This document shows positions 26,401-39,537 of a stretch of DNA of 64,000 bases, piece by piece. The position numbers were made by a program, and so were the translations under genes. Positions within the stretch are counted from its first letter, which is position 1, and every line of letters begins with the position of its first letter. The DNA comes from Hydractinia symbiolongicarpus. Taxonomy: Eukaryota; Cnidaria; Hydrozoa; Anthoathecata; Hydractiniidae. The stretch spans positions 15,698,501-15,762,500 of the forward strand of contig NC_079882.1 in assembly GCF_029227915.1 (NCBI RefSeq), read 5' to 3'. Below the pieces are notes generated by a model, which searched no databases, was not told where the DNA came from, and was given only the letters and a program-made list of their open reading frames with translations.

Positions 26401-28949
26401 TTAGACTGCAAAAGGCCATAATACAGCCTTTATAGGACTGTGCACGTAGTTAAGAGTGTTGTAAGGCAACGGCGCTAATGAAAACGACTTGGGACGTTGT
26501 AGTGCATTGAGACTGGAAGGAATAGTCAAATGGTAACCTGCGCAGGCAGATGGAACCATGTGATTTACGTGTGATGCCTTTATTGGACTGCAAAAGGCCA
26601 TATTACAGCCTTTATAGGACTGTGCACGTAGTTAAGAGTGTTGTAAAGCAATGGCGCTAATAAAAACGACTTGGGACGTTGTAGCACATGGAGACTGGAA
26701 GGACTAGACCAATGGTAATCTGCGCAGACAGGTGAAACCACGTGATTTACGTGTGAGGCCTTTATTAGACTGCAAAAGGCCATATTATAGCTTTTATAGG
26801 ACTGTGCACGTAGTTAAGAGTGTTCTAAGGCAACTTCGCCAATGAAAACGACTTGGGACGTTGTAGCACATTGAGACTGGAAGGACTAGGCCTATGGGAA
26901 CCTGCACAGGCAAATGGAACCACGTGATTTACGTGTGAGGCCTTTATTAGACTGCAAAAGGCCATAATACAGCCTTTATAGGACTAGGGCGTAGTTAAGA
27001 GTGTTCTAAGGCAACTTCGCTAATGAAAACGACTTGGGACGTTGTAGCGCATTGAGACTGGAAGGACTAGGCCAATGGTAACCTGCGCAGACCGGTGAAA
27101 CCACGTGATTTACGGGTGAGGCCTTTATTAGACTGCAAAAGGCCATATTACAGCCTTTATAGGACTGTGCACGTATTTAAGAGTGTTGTAAGGCAACAGC
27201 GATAATGAAAACGACTTGAGACGTTGTAGCGCATTTAGACTGGAAGGAATAGTCCAATGGTAACCTGCGCAGACCGATGAAACCACGTGATTAACGTGGG
27301 GGGGCTTTATTAGACTGCAAAAGGCCAAATTACAGCCTTTATAGGACTGTGCACGTAGTTAAGAGTGTTGTAAGGCAACGGCGCTAATGAAAACCACTTG
27401 GAACGTTGTAGTGCATTGAGACTGGAAGGAATGGTCCAATGGTAACCTGCGTAGGCAGATGGAACCACGTGATTTACGTGTGAGGACCTTATTAGACTGC
27501 AAAAGGCCATATTACAGCTTTTATAGGACTGTGCACGTAGTTAAGAGTGTCTTAAGGCAACAGCGCTAATGAAAACGACTTGAGACGTTGTAGCTCATTG
27601 AAACTGAAAGGACTAAGCCAATGGAAACCTGCATAGGCAAATGGAACCACGTGATTTACGTGTGACGCCTTTATTAGACTGCAAAAGGCCATAATACAGC
27701 CTTTATAGGACTGTGCACGTAGTTAAGAGTGTTGTTAAGCAACGGCGCCAATGAAAACGACTTGGGACGTTGTAGCGCATTGAGACTGTAAGGACTAGGC
27801 CAATGGTAACCTACGCAGACAGGTGAAACCACGTGATTTGCGTGTGAGGCCTTTATTACACTGCAAAAGGCCATATTACAGCCTTTATAGGACTGTGCAC
27901 GTAGTTAAGAGTGTTGTAAAGCAACGGCGCCAATGAAAACGACTTGGGACGTTGTAGCGCATTGAGACTGTAAGGACTAGGCCAATGGTAACCTGCGCAG
28001 ACAGGTGAAACCACGTGATTTACGTGTGAGGCCTTTATTAGACTGCAAAAGGCCATATTACAGCCTTTATAGGACTGTGCACGTAGTTAAGAGTGTTCTA
28101 AGGCAACTTCGCCAATGAAAACGACTTGGGACGTTGTAGTGCATTGAGACTGGAAGGAATAGTCAAATGGCAACCTGCGCAGGCAGATGGAACTATGTGA
28201 TTTACGTGTGAGGCCTTTATTAAACTGCAAAAGGCCATATTACAGCCTTTATAGGACTGTGCACGTAGTTAAGAGTGTTGTAAAGCAATGGCGCTAATGA
28301 AAACGACTTGGGACGTTGTAGCACATGGAGACTGGAAGGACTAGACCAATGGTAACCTGCGCAGGCAGGTGAAACCACGTGATTTACGTATGAAGCCTTT
28401 ACTAGACCGCAAAAGGCCAAATTACAGCCTTTATAGGACTGTGCACGTAGTTAAGAGTGTTGTAAGGCAACGGCGCTAATGAAAACGACTTGGGACGTTG
28501 TAGCGCATTGAAATTGGAAGGACTAGGCCAATGGTAACCTGCGCAGACAGGTGAAACCACGTGATTTACGTGTGAGGCCTTTATTAGACTGCAAAAGGCC
28601 ATATTACAGCCTTTATAGGACTGTGCACGTAAGAGTTAAGAGTGTTGTAAAGCAATGGCGCTAATGAAAACGACTTGGGATGTTGTAGCGCATTGAGACT
28701 GTAAGGACTAGACCAATGGTAACCTGCGCAGACAGGTGAAACAACGTGATTTACGTGTGAGGCCTTTATTAGACTGCAAAAGGCCATATTACAGCCTTTA
28801 TGGGACTGTGCACGTAGTTAAGAGTGTTGTAAAGAAACGGCGCCAATGAAAACGACTTGGGACGTTGTAGCGCATTGAGACTGTAAGGACTAGGCCAATG
28901 GTAACCTGCACAGACAGGTGAAACCACGTGATTTACGTGTAAGGCCTTT
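26401..28949. repeat. Mosaic of super-unit B pieces
   Basis: The first part, about 26,580-27,660, matches 18,670-19,750 at offset about 7,912. The second part, about 27,674-28,949, matches 24,942-26,217 at offset 2,732. The join lies near 27,660. The 1-bp loss seen at 9,974 and 18,978 is absent here (GGACTAGGCCTATGGG), so this copy either predates that loss or was repaired. A G7 tract lies at 27,298-27,304. Confidence 0.72.
27298..27304. repeat. Private G7 tract
   Basis: GATTAACGTGGGGGGGCTTT replaces the usual GATTAACGTGTGAGGCCTTT. Three substitutions within seven positions, all to G, and no length change. It is the longest mononucleotide run I noticed in the window. It could be a real clustered mutation or a base-calling error. 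Confidence 0.7.
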
Positions 28950-31857
28950 ATTAGACTGCAAAAGGCCATATTACAGCCTTTATAGGACTGTGCACGTAGT
29001 TAAGAGTGTTGTAAAGCAACGGCGCCAATGACTTTACTACACTGTAAAAGGCCATAATACAGCCTTTATAGGACTGTGCACGTAGTTAAGAGTGTTCTAA
29101 GGCAACTTCGCCAATGAAAACGACTTGGGACGTTGTAGTGCATTGAGACTGGAAGGAATAGTCCAATGGTAACCTGCGAAGGCAGATGGAACCACGTGAT
29201 TTACGTGTGAGGCCTTTATTAGACTGCAAAAGGCCATATTACAGACTTTATAGGACTGTGCACGTAGTTAAGAGTGTTGTAAAGCAATGGCGCTTATGAA
29301 AACGAATTGGGACGTTGTAGCACATGGAGACTGGAAGGACTAGACCAATGGTAATCTGCGCAGGCAGGTGAAACCACGTGATTTACGTATGAAGCCTTTA
29401 CTAGACTGCAAAAGGCCAAATTACAGCCTTTATAGGACTGTGCACGTAGTTAAGAGTGTTGTAAGGCGACGGCGCTAATGAAAACGACTTGGGACGTTGT
29501 GGCGCATTAAGACTGGAAGGACTAGGTCAATGGTGACCTGCGCAGACCGGTGAAACCACGTGATTAACGTGTGAGGCCTTTATTAGACTGCAAAGGGCCA
29601 TATTACAGCCTTTATAGGACTGTGCACGTAGTTAAGAGTGTTGTAAAGCAATGGCGCTAATGAAAACGAGTTGGGACGTTGTAGCACATGGAGACTGGAA
29701 GGACTAGACCAATGGTAACCTGCGCAGGCAGGTGAAACCACGTGATTTACGTATGAAGCCTTTACTAGACCGCAAAAGGCCAAATTACAGCCTTTATAGG
29801 ACTGTGCACGTAGTTAAGAGTGTTGTAAGGCAACGGCGCTAATGAAAACGACTTGGGACGTTGTAGCGCATTGAAATTGGAAGGAATAGGCCAATGGTAA
29901 CCTGCGCAGACCGGTGAAACCATGTGATTTACGTGTGAGGCCTTTATTAGACTGCAAAAGGCCATATTACAGCTTTTATAGGACTGTGCACGTAAGAGTT
30001 AAGAGTGTTGTAAAGCAATGGCGCTAATGAAAACGACTTGGGACGTTGTAGCGCATAGAGACTGTAAGGACTAGACCAATGGTAACCTGCGCAGACAGGT
30101 GAAACAACGTAATTTACGTGTGAGGCCTTTATTAGACTGCAAAAGGCCATATTACAGCCTTTATGGGACTGTGCACGTAGTTAAGAGTGTTGTAAAGCAA
30201 CGGCGCCAATGAAAACGACTTGGGACGTTGTAGCGCATTGAGACTGTAAGGACTAGGCCAATGGTAACCTGCGCAGACAGGTGAAACCACGTGATTTACG
30301 TGTGAGGCCTTTATTAGACTGCAAAAGGCCATATTACAGCCTTTATAGGACTGTGCACGTAGTTAAGAGTGTTGTAAAGCAACGGCGCCAATGACTTTAC
30401 TACACTGTAAAAGGCCATAATACAGCCTTTATAGGACTGTGCACGTAGTTAAGAGTGTTCTAAGGCAACTTCGCCAATGAAAACGACTTGGGACGTTGTA
30501 GTGCATTGAGACTGGAAGGAATAGTCCAATGGTAACCTGCGAAGGCAGATGGAACCACGTGATTTACGTGTGAGGCCTTTATTAGACTGCAAAAGGCCAT
30601 ATTACAGACTTTATAGGACTGTGCACGTAGTTAAGAGTGTTGTAAAGCAATGGCGCTTATGAAAACGAATTGGGACGTTGTAGCACATGGAGACTGGAAG
30701 GACTAGACCAATGGTAATCTGCGCAGGCAGGTGAAACCACGTGATTTACGTATGAAGCCTTTACTAGACTGCAAAAGGCCTAATTACAGCCTTTATAGGA
30801 CTGTGCACGTAGTTAAGAGTGTTGTAAGGCGACGGCGCTAATGAAAACGACTTGGGACGTTGTAGCGCATTAAGACTGGAAGGACTAGGTCAATGGTGAC
30901 CTGCGCAGACCGGTGAAACCACGTGATTAACGTGTGAGGCCTTTATTAGACTGCAAAGGGCCATATTACAGCCTTTATAGGACTGTGCACGTAGTTAAGA
31001 GAGTTCTAAGGCAACTTTGCCAATGAAAGCGACTTGGCACGTTGTAGCGCATTGAGACTGTAAGGACCAGGCGAATGGTAACCTACGCAGACAGGTGAAA
31101 CCACGTGATTTACGTGTGAGGCCTTTATTAGACTGCAAAAGGCCATATTACAGCCTTTATAGGACTATGCAGGTAGTTAAGGGTGTTCTAAGGCCACGGC
31201 GCTAAGGAAAACCACTTGGAACGTTGTAGTGCATTGAGACTGGAAGGAATAATACAATGGTAACCTGCGCAGGCAGATGGAACCACGTGATTTACGTGTG
31301 AGGACTTTATTACACTGCAAAAGTCCAAAATACAGCCTTTATAGGACTGTGCACGTAGTTAAGAGTGTTGTAAGGCAACAGCGCTAATGAAAACGACTTG
31401 GGACGTTGTAGCGCATTGAGACTGTAAGGACTAGGCCAATGGTAACCTGCGCAGACCGGTGAAACCATGTGATTTACGTGTGAGGCCTTTATTAGACTGC
31501 AAAAGGCCATATTACAGCTTTTATAGGACTGTGCACGTAAGAGTTAAGAGTGTTGTAAAGCAATGGCGCTAATGAAAACGACTTGGGACGTTGTAGCGCA
31601 TAGAGACTGTAAGGACTAGACCAATGGTAACCTGCGCAGACAGGTGAAACAACGTAATTTACGTGTGAGGCCTTTATTAGACTGCAAAAGGCCATATTAC
31701 AGCCTTTATGGGACTGTGCACGTAGTTAAGAGTGTTGTAAAGCAACGGCGCCAATGAAAACGACTTGGGACGTTGTAGCGCATTGAGACTGTAAGGACTA
31801 GGCCAATGGTAACCTGCGCAGACAGGTGAAACCACGTGATTTACGTGTGAGGCCTTT
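28950..31857. repeat. HOR-C copy 1 (2,908 bp)
   Basis: It corresponds to 31,858 onward at offset 2,908. It contains two 86-bp monomers (29,030/29,031 and 30,393/30,394) and two 185-bp monomers (near 29,989 and 31,534). Diagnostic monomers include GCGCTTATGAAAACGAATTGG, GTAAGGCGACGGCG, GTTAAGAGAGTTCTAAGG with GAAAGCGACTTGGCACG, and CACGGCGCTAAGGAAAACC. A shorter internal period of 1,545 bp (7 x 182 + 185 + 86) is present because sequence starting near 29,910 recurs from about 31,455. Confidence 0.8.
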
Positions 31858-34360
31858 ATTAGACTGCAAAAGGCCATATTACAGCCTTTATAGGACTGTG
31901 CACGTAGTTAAGAGTGTTGTAAAGCAACGGCGCCAATGACTTTACTACACTGTAAAAGGCCATAATACAGCCTTTATAGGACTGTGCACGTAGTTAAGAG
32001 TGTTCTAAGGCAACTTCGCCAATGAAAACGACTTGGGACGTTGTAGTGCATTGAGACTGGAAGGAATAGTCCAATGGTAACCTGCGAAGGCAGATGGAAC
32101 CACGTGATTTACGTGTGAGGCCTTTATTAGACTGCAAAAGGCCATATTACAGACTTTATAGGACTGTGCACGTAGTTAAGAGTGTTGTAAAGCAATGGCG
32201 CTTATGAAAACGAATTGGGACGTTGTAGCACATGGAGACTGGAAGGACTAGACCAATGGTAATCTGCGCAGGCAGGTGAAACCACGTGATTTACGTATGA
32301 AGCCTTTACTAGACTGCAAAAGGCCAAATTACAGCCTTTATAGGACTGTGCACGTAGTTAAGAGTGTTGTAAGGCGACGGCGCTAATGAAAACGACTTGG
32401 GACGTTGTGGCGCATTAAGACTGGAAGGACTAGGTCAATGGTGACCTGCGCAGACCGGTGAAACCACGTGATTAACGTGTGAGGCCTTTATTAGACTGCA
32501 AAGGGCCATATTACAGCCTTTATAGGACTGTGCACGTAGTTAAGAGTGTTGTAAAGCAATGGCGCTAATGAAAACGAGTTGGGACGTTGTAGCACATGGA
32601 GACTGGAAGGACTAGACCAATGGTAACCTGCGCAGGCAGGTGAAACCACGTGATTTACGTATGAAGCCTTTACTAGACCGCAAAAGGCCAAATTACAGCC
32701 TTTATAGGACTGTGCACGTAGTTAAGAGTGTTGTAAGGCAACGGCGCTAATGAAAACGACTTGGGACGTTGTAGCGCATTGAAATTGGAAGGAATAGGCC
32801 AATGGTAACCTGCGCAGACCGGTGAAACCATGTGATTTACGTGTGAGGCCTTTATTAGACTGCAAAAGGCCATATTACAGCTTTTATAGGACTGTGCACG
32901 TAAGAGTTAAGAGTGTTGTAAAGCAATGGCGCTAATGAAAACGACTTGGGACGTTGTAGCGCATAGAGACTGTAAGGACTAGACCAATGGTAACCTGCGC
33001 AGACAGGTGAAACAACGTAATTTACGTGTGAGGCCTTTATTAGACTGCAAAAGGCCATATTACAGCCTTTATGGGACTGTGCACGTAGTTAAGAGTGTTG
33101 TAAAGCAACGGCGCCAATGAAAACGACTTGGGACGTTGTAGCGCATTGAGACTGTAAGGACTAGGCCAATGGTAACCTGCGCAGACAGGTGAAACCACGT
33201 GATTTACGTGTGAGGCCTTTATTAGACTGCAAAAGGCCATATTACAGCCTTTATAGGACTGTGCACGTAGTTAAGAGTGTTGTAAAGCAACGGCGCCAAT
33301 GACTTTACTACACTGTAAAAGGCCATAATACAGCCTTTATAGGACTGTGCACGTAGTTAAGAGTGTTCTAAGGCAACTTCGCCAATGAAAACGACTTGGG
33401 ACGTTGTAGTGCATTGAGACTGGAAGGAATAGTCCAATGGTAACCTGCGAAGGCAGATGGAACCACGTGATTTACGTGTGAGGCCTTTATTAGACTGCAA
33501 AAGGCCATATTACAGACTTTATAGGACTGTGCACGTAGTTAAGAGTGTTGTAAAGCAATGGCGCTTATGAAAACGAATTGGGACGTTGTAGCACATGGAG
33601 ACTGGAAGGACTAGACCAATGGTAATCTGCGCAGGCAGGTGAAACCACGTGATTTACGTATGAAGCCTTTACTAGACTGCAAAAGGCCTAATTACAGCCT
33701 TTATAGGACTGTGCACGTAGTTAAGAGTGTTGTAAGGCGACGGCGCTAATGAAAACGACTTGGGACGTTGTAGCGCATTAAGACTGGAAGGACTAGGTCA
33801 ATGGTGACCTGCGCAGACCGGTGAAACCACGTGATTAACGTGTGAGGCCTTTATTAGACTGCAAAGGGCCATATTACAGCCTTTATAGGACTGTGCACGT
33901 AGTTAAGAGAGTTCTAAGGCAACTTTGCCAATGAAAGCGACTTGGCACGTTGTAGCGCATTGAGACTGTAAGGACCAGGCGAATGGTAACCTACGCAGAC
34001 AGGTGAAACCACGTGATTTACGTGTGAGGCCTTTATTAGACTGCAAAAGGCCATATTACAGCCTTTATAGGACTATGCAGGTAGTTAAGGGTGTTCTAAG
34101 GCCACGGCGCTAAGGAAAACCACTTGGAACGTTGTAGTGCATTGAGACTGGAAGGAATAATACAATGGTAACCTGCGCAGGCAGATGGAACCACGTGATT
34201 TACGTGTGAGGACTTTATTACACTGCAAAAGTCCAAAATACAGCCTTTATAGGACTGTGCACGTAGTTAAGAGTGTTGTAAGGCAACAGCGCTAATGAAA
34301 ACGACTTGGGACGTTGTAGCGCATTGAGACTGTAAGGACTAGGCCAATGGTAACCTGCGC
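31858..34360. repeat. HOR-C copy 2 (partial, about 2.5 kb)
   Basis: It matches copy 1 at offset 2,908 through the GCTAAGGAAAACC and AAAGTCCAAAATACAGCC monomers. Homology ends near 34,350, where copy 1 continues with CCGGTGAAACCATG and this copy with CAGGTGAAACCACG. GGCCTAATTACAG is found at 30,779 and 33,687, whereas the intervening cognates at 29,416 and 32,324 have GGCCAAATTACAG, so two alternating sub-blocks can be told apart. Confidence 0.78.
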
Positions 34361-35631
34361 AGACAGGTGAAACCACGTGATTTACGTGTGAGGCCTTTAT
34401 TAGACTGCAAAAGGCCATATTACAGCCTTTATAGGACTGTGCACGTAGTTAAGAGTGTTGTAAGGCAACGGCGCTAATGAAAACGACTTTGGACGTTGTA
34501 GCGCATTGAGACTGGAAGGACTAGGTCAATGGTGACCTGCGCAGACCGGTGAAACCACGTGATTAACGTGTGAGGCCTTTATTAGACTGCAAAGGGCCAT
34601 ATTACAGCCTTTATAGGACTGTGCACGTAGTTAAGAGAGTTCTAAGGCAACTTTGCCAATGAAAACGACTTGGGACGTTGTAGCGCATTGAGACTGTAAG
34701 GACTAGGCCAATGGTAACCTACGCAGACAGGTGAAACCACGTGATTTACGTGTGAGGCCTTTATTAGACTGCAAAAGGCCATATTACAGCCTTTATAGGA
34801 CTATGCAGGTAGTTAAGAGTGTTCTAAGGCCACGGCGCTAAGGAAAACCACTTGGAACGTTGTAGTGCATTGAAACTGGAAGGAATAGTCAAATGGTAAC
34901 CTGCGCAGGCAGATGGAACCTTGTGATTTACGTGTGAGGCCTTTATTAGACTGCAAAAGGCCATATTACAGCCTTTATAGGACTGTGCACGTAGTTAAGA
35001 GTGTTGTAAAGCAATGGCGCTAATGAAAACGACTTGGGACGTTGTAGCGCATTGAGACTGTAAGGACTAGGCCAATGGTAACCTGCGCAGACAGGTGAAA
35101 CCACGTGATTTACGTGTGAGGCCTTTATTGGACTGCAAAAGGCCATATTACAGCCTTTATAGGACTGTGCACGTAGTTAAGAGTGTTTTAAGGCAACGGC
35201 GCTAATGAAAACGACTTTGGACGTTGTAGCGCATTGAGACTGGAAGGACTAGGTCAATGGTGACCTGCGCAGACCGGTGAAACCACGTGATTAACGTGTG
35301 AGGCCTTTATTAGACTGCAAAGGGCCATATTACAGCCTTTATAGGAGTGTGCACGTAGTTAAGAGAGTTCTAAGGCAACTTTGCCAATGAAAACGACTTG
35401 GGACGTTGTAGCGCATTGAGACTGTAAGGACTAGGCCAATGGTAACCTACGCAGACAGGTGAAACCACGTGATTTACGTGTGAGGCCTTTATTAGACTGC
35501 AAAAGGCCATATTACAGCCTTTATAGGACTATGCAGTAGTTAAGAGTGTTCTAAGGCCACGGCGCTAAGGAAAACCACTTGGAACGTTGTAGTGCATTGA
35601 GACTGGAAGGAATAGTCCAGTGAGGACTTTA
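34361..35631. repeat. 728-bp tetramer repeat ending in a 140-bp monomer
   Basis: The private change AACGACTTTGGACG occurs near 34,482 and again 728 bp (4 x 182) later near 35,210. The monomers after it (GTTAAGAGAGTTC, then ATGCAGGTAGTTAAGAGTG with CTAAGGAAAACC) repeat in order. The second tetramer ends in a damaged monomer: ATGCAGTAGTT lacks one G near 35,536, and a 41-bp deletion joins TAGTCCA (ending 35,619) to GTGAGGACTTT. Confidence 0.8.
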
Positions 35632-37086
35632 TTACACTGCAAAAAGCCATATTACAGCCTTTATAGGACTGTGCACGTAGTTAAGAGTGTTGTAAAGCAA
35701 CGGCGCCAATGAAAACGACTTGGGACGTTGTAGCGCATTGAGACTGTAAGGACTAGGCCAATGGTAACCTGCGCAGACAGGTGAAACCACGTGATTTACG
35801 TGTGAGGCCTTTATTAGACTGCAAAAGGCCATATTACAGCCTTTATAGGACTGTGCACGTAGTTAAGAGTGTTGTAAAGCAATGGCGCTAATGAAAACGA
35901 CTTGGGACGTTGTAGCACATGGAGACTGGAAGGACTAGACCAATGGTAGCCTGCGCAGGCAGATGGAACCATGTGATTTACGTGTGAGGCCTTTACTAGA
36001 CCGCAAAAGGCCAAATTACAGCCTTTATAGGACTGTGCACGTAGTTAAGAGTGTTGTAAGGCAACGGCGCTAATGAAAACGACTTGGGACGTTGTAGCGC
36101 ATTGAAATTGGAAGGACTAGGCCAATGGTAACCTGCGCAGACCGGTGAAACTACGTGATTTACATGTGAGGCCTTTATTAGACTGCAAAAGGCCATATTA
36201 CAGCCTTTATAGGACTGTGCACGTAGTTAAGAGTGTTGTAAAGCAACGGCGCCAATGAAAACGACTTGGGACGTTGTAGCGCATTGAGACTGTAAGGACT
36301 AGGCCAATGGTAACCTGCGCAGACAGGTGAAACCACGTGATTTACGTGTGAGGGCTTTATTAGACTGCAAAAGGCCATATTATAGCTTTTATAGGACTGT
36401 GCACGTAGTTAAGAGTGTTCTAAGGCAACTTCGCCAATGAAAACGACTTGGGACGTTGTAGCACATTGAGACTGGAAGGACTAGGCCAATGGGAACCTGC
36501 ACAGGCAAATGGAACCACGTGATTTACGTGTGAGGCCTTTATTAGACTGCAAAAGGCCATAATACAGCCTTTATAGGACTAGGACGTAGTTAAGAGTGTT
36601 CTAAAGCAACTTTGCTAATAAAAACGACTTGGGACGTTGTAGCGCATTGAGACTGGAAGGACTAGGCCAATGGTAACCTGCGCAGACCGGTGAAACCACG
36701 TGATTTACGTGTGAGGCCTTTATTAGACTGCAAAAGGCCATATTACAGCCTTGATAGGACTGTGCACGTATTTAAGAGTGTTGTAAGGCAACAGCGATAA
36801 TGAAAACGACTTGAGACGTTGTAGCGCAGTTAGACTGGAAGGAATAGTCCAATGGTAACCTGCGCAGACCGATGAAACCACGTGATTAACGTGTGAGGCC
36901 TTTATTAGACTGCAAAAGGCCAAATTACAGCCTTTATAGGACTGTGCACGTAGTTAAGAGTGTTGTAAGGCAACGGCGCTAATGAAAACCACTTGGAACG
37001 TTGTAGTGCATTGAGACTGGAAGGAATGGTCCAATGGTAACCTGCGTAGGCAGATGGAACCACGTGATTTACGTGTGAGGACTTTA
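35632..37086. repeat. HOR-D copy 1 (1,455-bp octamer)
   Basis: Eight distinguishable monomers: a GGCGCCAATG type; a CACATGGAGACTGG type with GGTAGCCTGCG; a GAAATTGGAAGG type; a second GGCGCC type; a TTATAGCTTTTATAGG type; a 181-bp GGACTAGGACGTAG type; an ACAGCGATAATG type; and a CCACTTGGAACG type. Length is 8 x 182 - 1, the missing base being in GGACTAGGACGTAG near 36,588. Confidence 0.86.
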
Positions 37087-38541
37087 TTAGACTGCAAAAG
37101 GCCATATTACAGCCTTTATAGGACTGTGCACGTAGTTAAGAGTGTTGTAAAGCAATGGCGCTAATGAAAACGACTTGGGACGTTGTAGCGCATTGAGACT
37201 GTAAGGACTAGGCCAATGGTAACCTGCGCAGACAGGTGAAACCACGTGATTTACGTGTGAGGCCTTTATTAGACTGCAAAAGGCCATATTACAGCCTTTA
37301 TAGGACTGTGCACGTAGTTAAGAGTGTTGTAAAGCAATGGCGCTAATGAAAACGACTTGGGACGTTGTAGCACATGGAGACTGGAAGGACTAGACCAATG
37401 GTAGCCTGCGCAGGCAGATGGAACCATGTGATTTACGTGTGAGGCCTTTACTAGACCGCAAAAGGCCAAATTACAGCCTTTATAGGACTGTGCACGTAGT
37501 TAAGAGTGTTGTAAGGCAACGGCGCTAATGAAAACGACTTGGGACGTTGTAGCGCATTGAAATTGGAAGGACTAGGCCAATGGTAACCTGCGCAGACCGG
37601 TGAAACTATGTGATTTACATGTGAGGCCTTTATTAGACTGCAAAAGGCCATATTACAGCCTTTATAGGACTGTGCACGTAGTTAAGAGTGTTGTAAAGCA
37701 ACGGCGCCAATGAAAACGACTTGGGACGTTGTAGCGCATTGAGACTGTAAGGACTAGGCCAATGGTAACCTGCGCAGACAGGTGAAACCACGTGATTTAC
37801 GTGTGAGGCCTTTATTAGACTGCAAAAGGCCATATTATAGCTTTTATAGGACTGTGCACGTAGTTAAGAGTGTTCTAAGGCAACTTCGCCAATGAAAACG
37901 ACTTGGGACGTTGTAGCACATTGAGACTGGAAGGACTAGGCCAATGGGAACCTGCACAGGCAAATGGAACCACGTGATTTACGTGTGAGGCCTTTATTAG
38001 ACTGCAAAAGGCCATAATACAGCCTTTATAGGACTAGGACGTAGTTAAGAGTGTTCTAAAGCAACTTTGCTAATGAAAACGACTTGGGACGTTGTAGCGC
38101 ATTGAGACTGGAAGGACTAGGCCAATGGTAACCTGCGCAGAGCGGTGAAACCACGTGATTTACGTGTGAGGCCTTTATTAGACTGCAAAAGGCCATATTA
38201 CAGCCTTGATAGGACTGTGCACGTATTTAAGAGTGTTGTAAGGCAACAGCGATAATGAAAACGACTTGAGACGTTGTAGCGCAGTTAGACTGGAAGGAAT
38301 AGTCCAATGGTAACCTGCGTAGACCGATGAAACCACGTGATTAACGTGTGAGGCCTTTATTAGACTGCAAAAGGCCAAATTACAGCCTTTATAGGACTGT
38401 GCACGTAGTTAAGAGTGTTGTAAGGCAACGGCGCTAATGAAAACCACTTGGAACGTTGTAGTGCATTGAGACTGGAAGGAATGGTCCAATGGTAACCTGC
38501 GTAGGCAGATGGAACCACGTGATTTACGTGTGAGGACTTTA
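37087..38541. repeat. HOR-D copy 2
   Basis: It repeats copy 1 at offset 1,455. Small differences include CAATGGCGC for CAACGGCGCC in the first monomer, GAAACTATGTG for GAAACTACGTG near 37,606, and CTGCGTAGACCG for CTGCGCAGACCG near 38,318. The altered versions are inherited by copy 3. Confidence 0.85.
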
Positions 38542-39537
38542 TTAGACTGCAAAAGGCCATATTACAGCCTTTATAGGACTGTGCACGTAGTTAAGAGTGT
38601 TGTAAGGCAACGGCGCTAATGAAAACCACTTGGAACGTTGTAGTGCTTTGAGACTGGAAGGAATGGTCCAATGGTAACCTGCGTAGGCAGATGGAACCAC
38701 GTGATTTACGTGTGAGGACTTTATTAGACTGCAAAAGGCCATATTACAGCCTTTATAGGACTGTGCACGTAGTTAAGAGTGTTGTAAAGCAATGGCGCTA
38801 ATGAAAACGAGTTGGGACGTTGTAGCACATGGAGACTGGAAGGACTAGACCAATGGTAACCTGCGCAGGCAGGTGAAACCACGTGATTTACGTATGAAGC
38901 CTTTACTAGACCGCAAAAGGCCAAATTACAGCCTTTATAGGACTGTGCACGTAGTTAAGAGTGTTGTAAGGCAACGGCGCTAATGAAAACGACTTGGGAC
39001 GTTGTAGCGCATTGAAATTGGAAGGACTAGGCCAATGGTAACCTGCGCAGACAGGTGAAACCACGTGATTTACGTGTGAGGCCTTTATTAGACTGCAAAA
39101 GGCCATATTACAGCCTTTATAGGACTGTGCACGTAGTTAAGAGTGTTGTAAAGCAACGGCGCCAATGACTTTACTACACTGTAAAAGGCCATAATACAGC
39201 CTTTATAGGACTGTGCACGTAGTTAAGAGTGTTCTAAGGCAACTTCGCCAATGAAAACGACTTGAGACGTTGTAGCGCAGTTAGACTGGAAGGAATAGTC
39301 CAATGGTAACCTGCGCAGACCGATGAAACCACGTGATTAACGTGTGAGGCCTTTATTAGACTGCAAAAGGCCAAATTACAGCCTTTATAGGACTGTGCAC
39401 GTAGTTAAGAGTGTTGTAAGGCAACGGCGCTAATGAAAACCACTTGGAACGTTGTAGTGCATTGAGACTGGAAGGAATGGTCCAATGGTAACCTGCGTAG
39501 GCAGATGGAACCACGTGATTTACGTGTGAGGACTTTA
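38542..39537. repeat. Spacer between HOR-D copies 2 and 3
   Basis: It contains a duplicate of the CCACTTGGAACG monomer (with the private TAGTGCTTTGAG), a CACATGGAG monomer, a GAAATTGG monomer, an 86-bp monomer (39,167/39,168), a hybrid monomer, and a CCACTTGGAACG monomer. The hybrid reads TTCGCCAATGAAAACGACTT on the left and GAGACGTTGTAGCGCAG on the right, so it joins two classes within 39,250-39,264. Most of this spacer recurs at offset 2,451 from 40,993. Confidence 0.8.
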
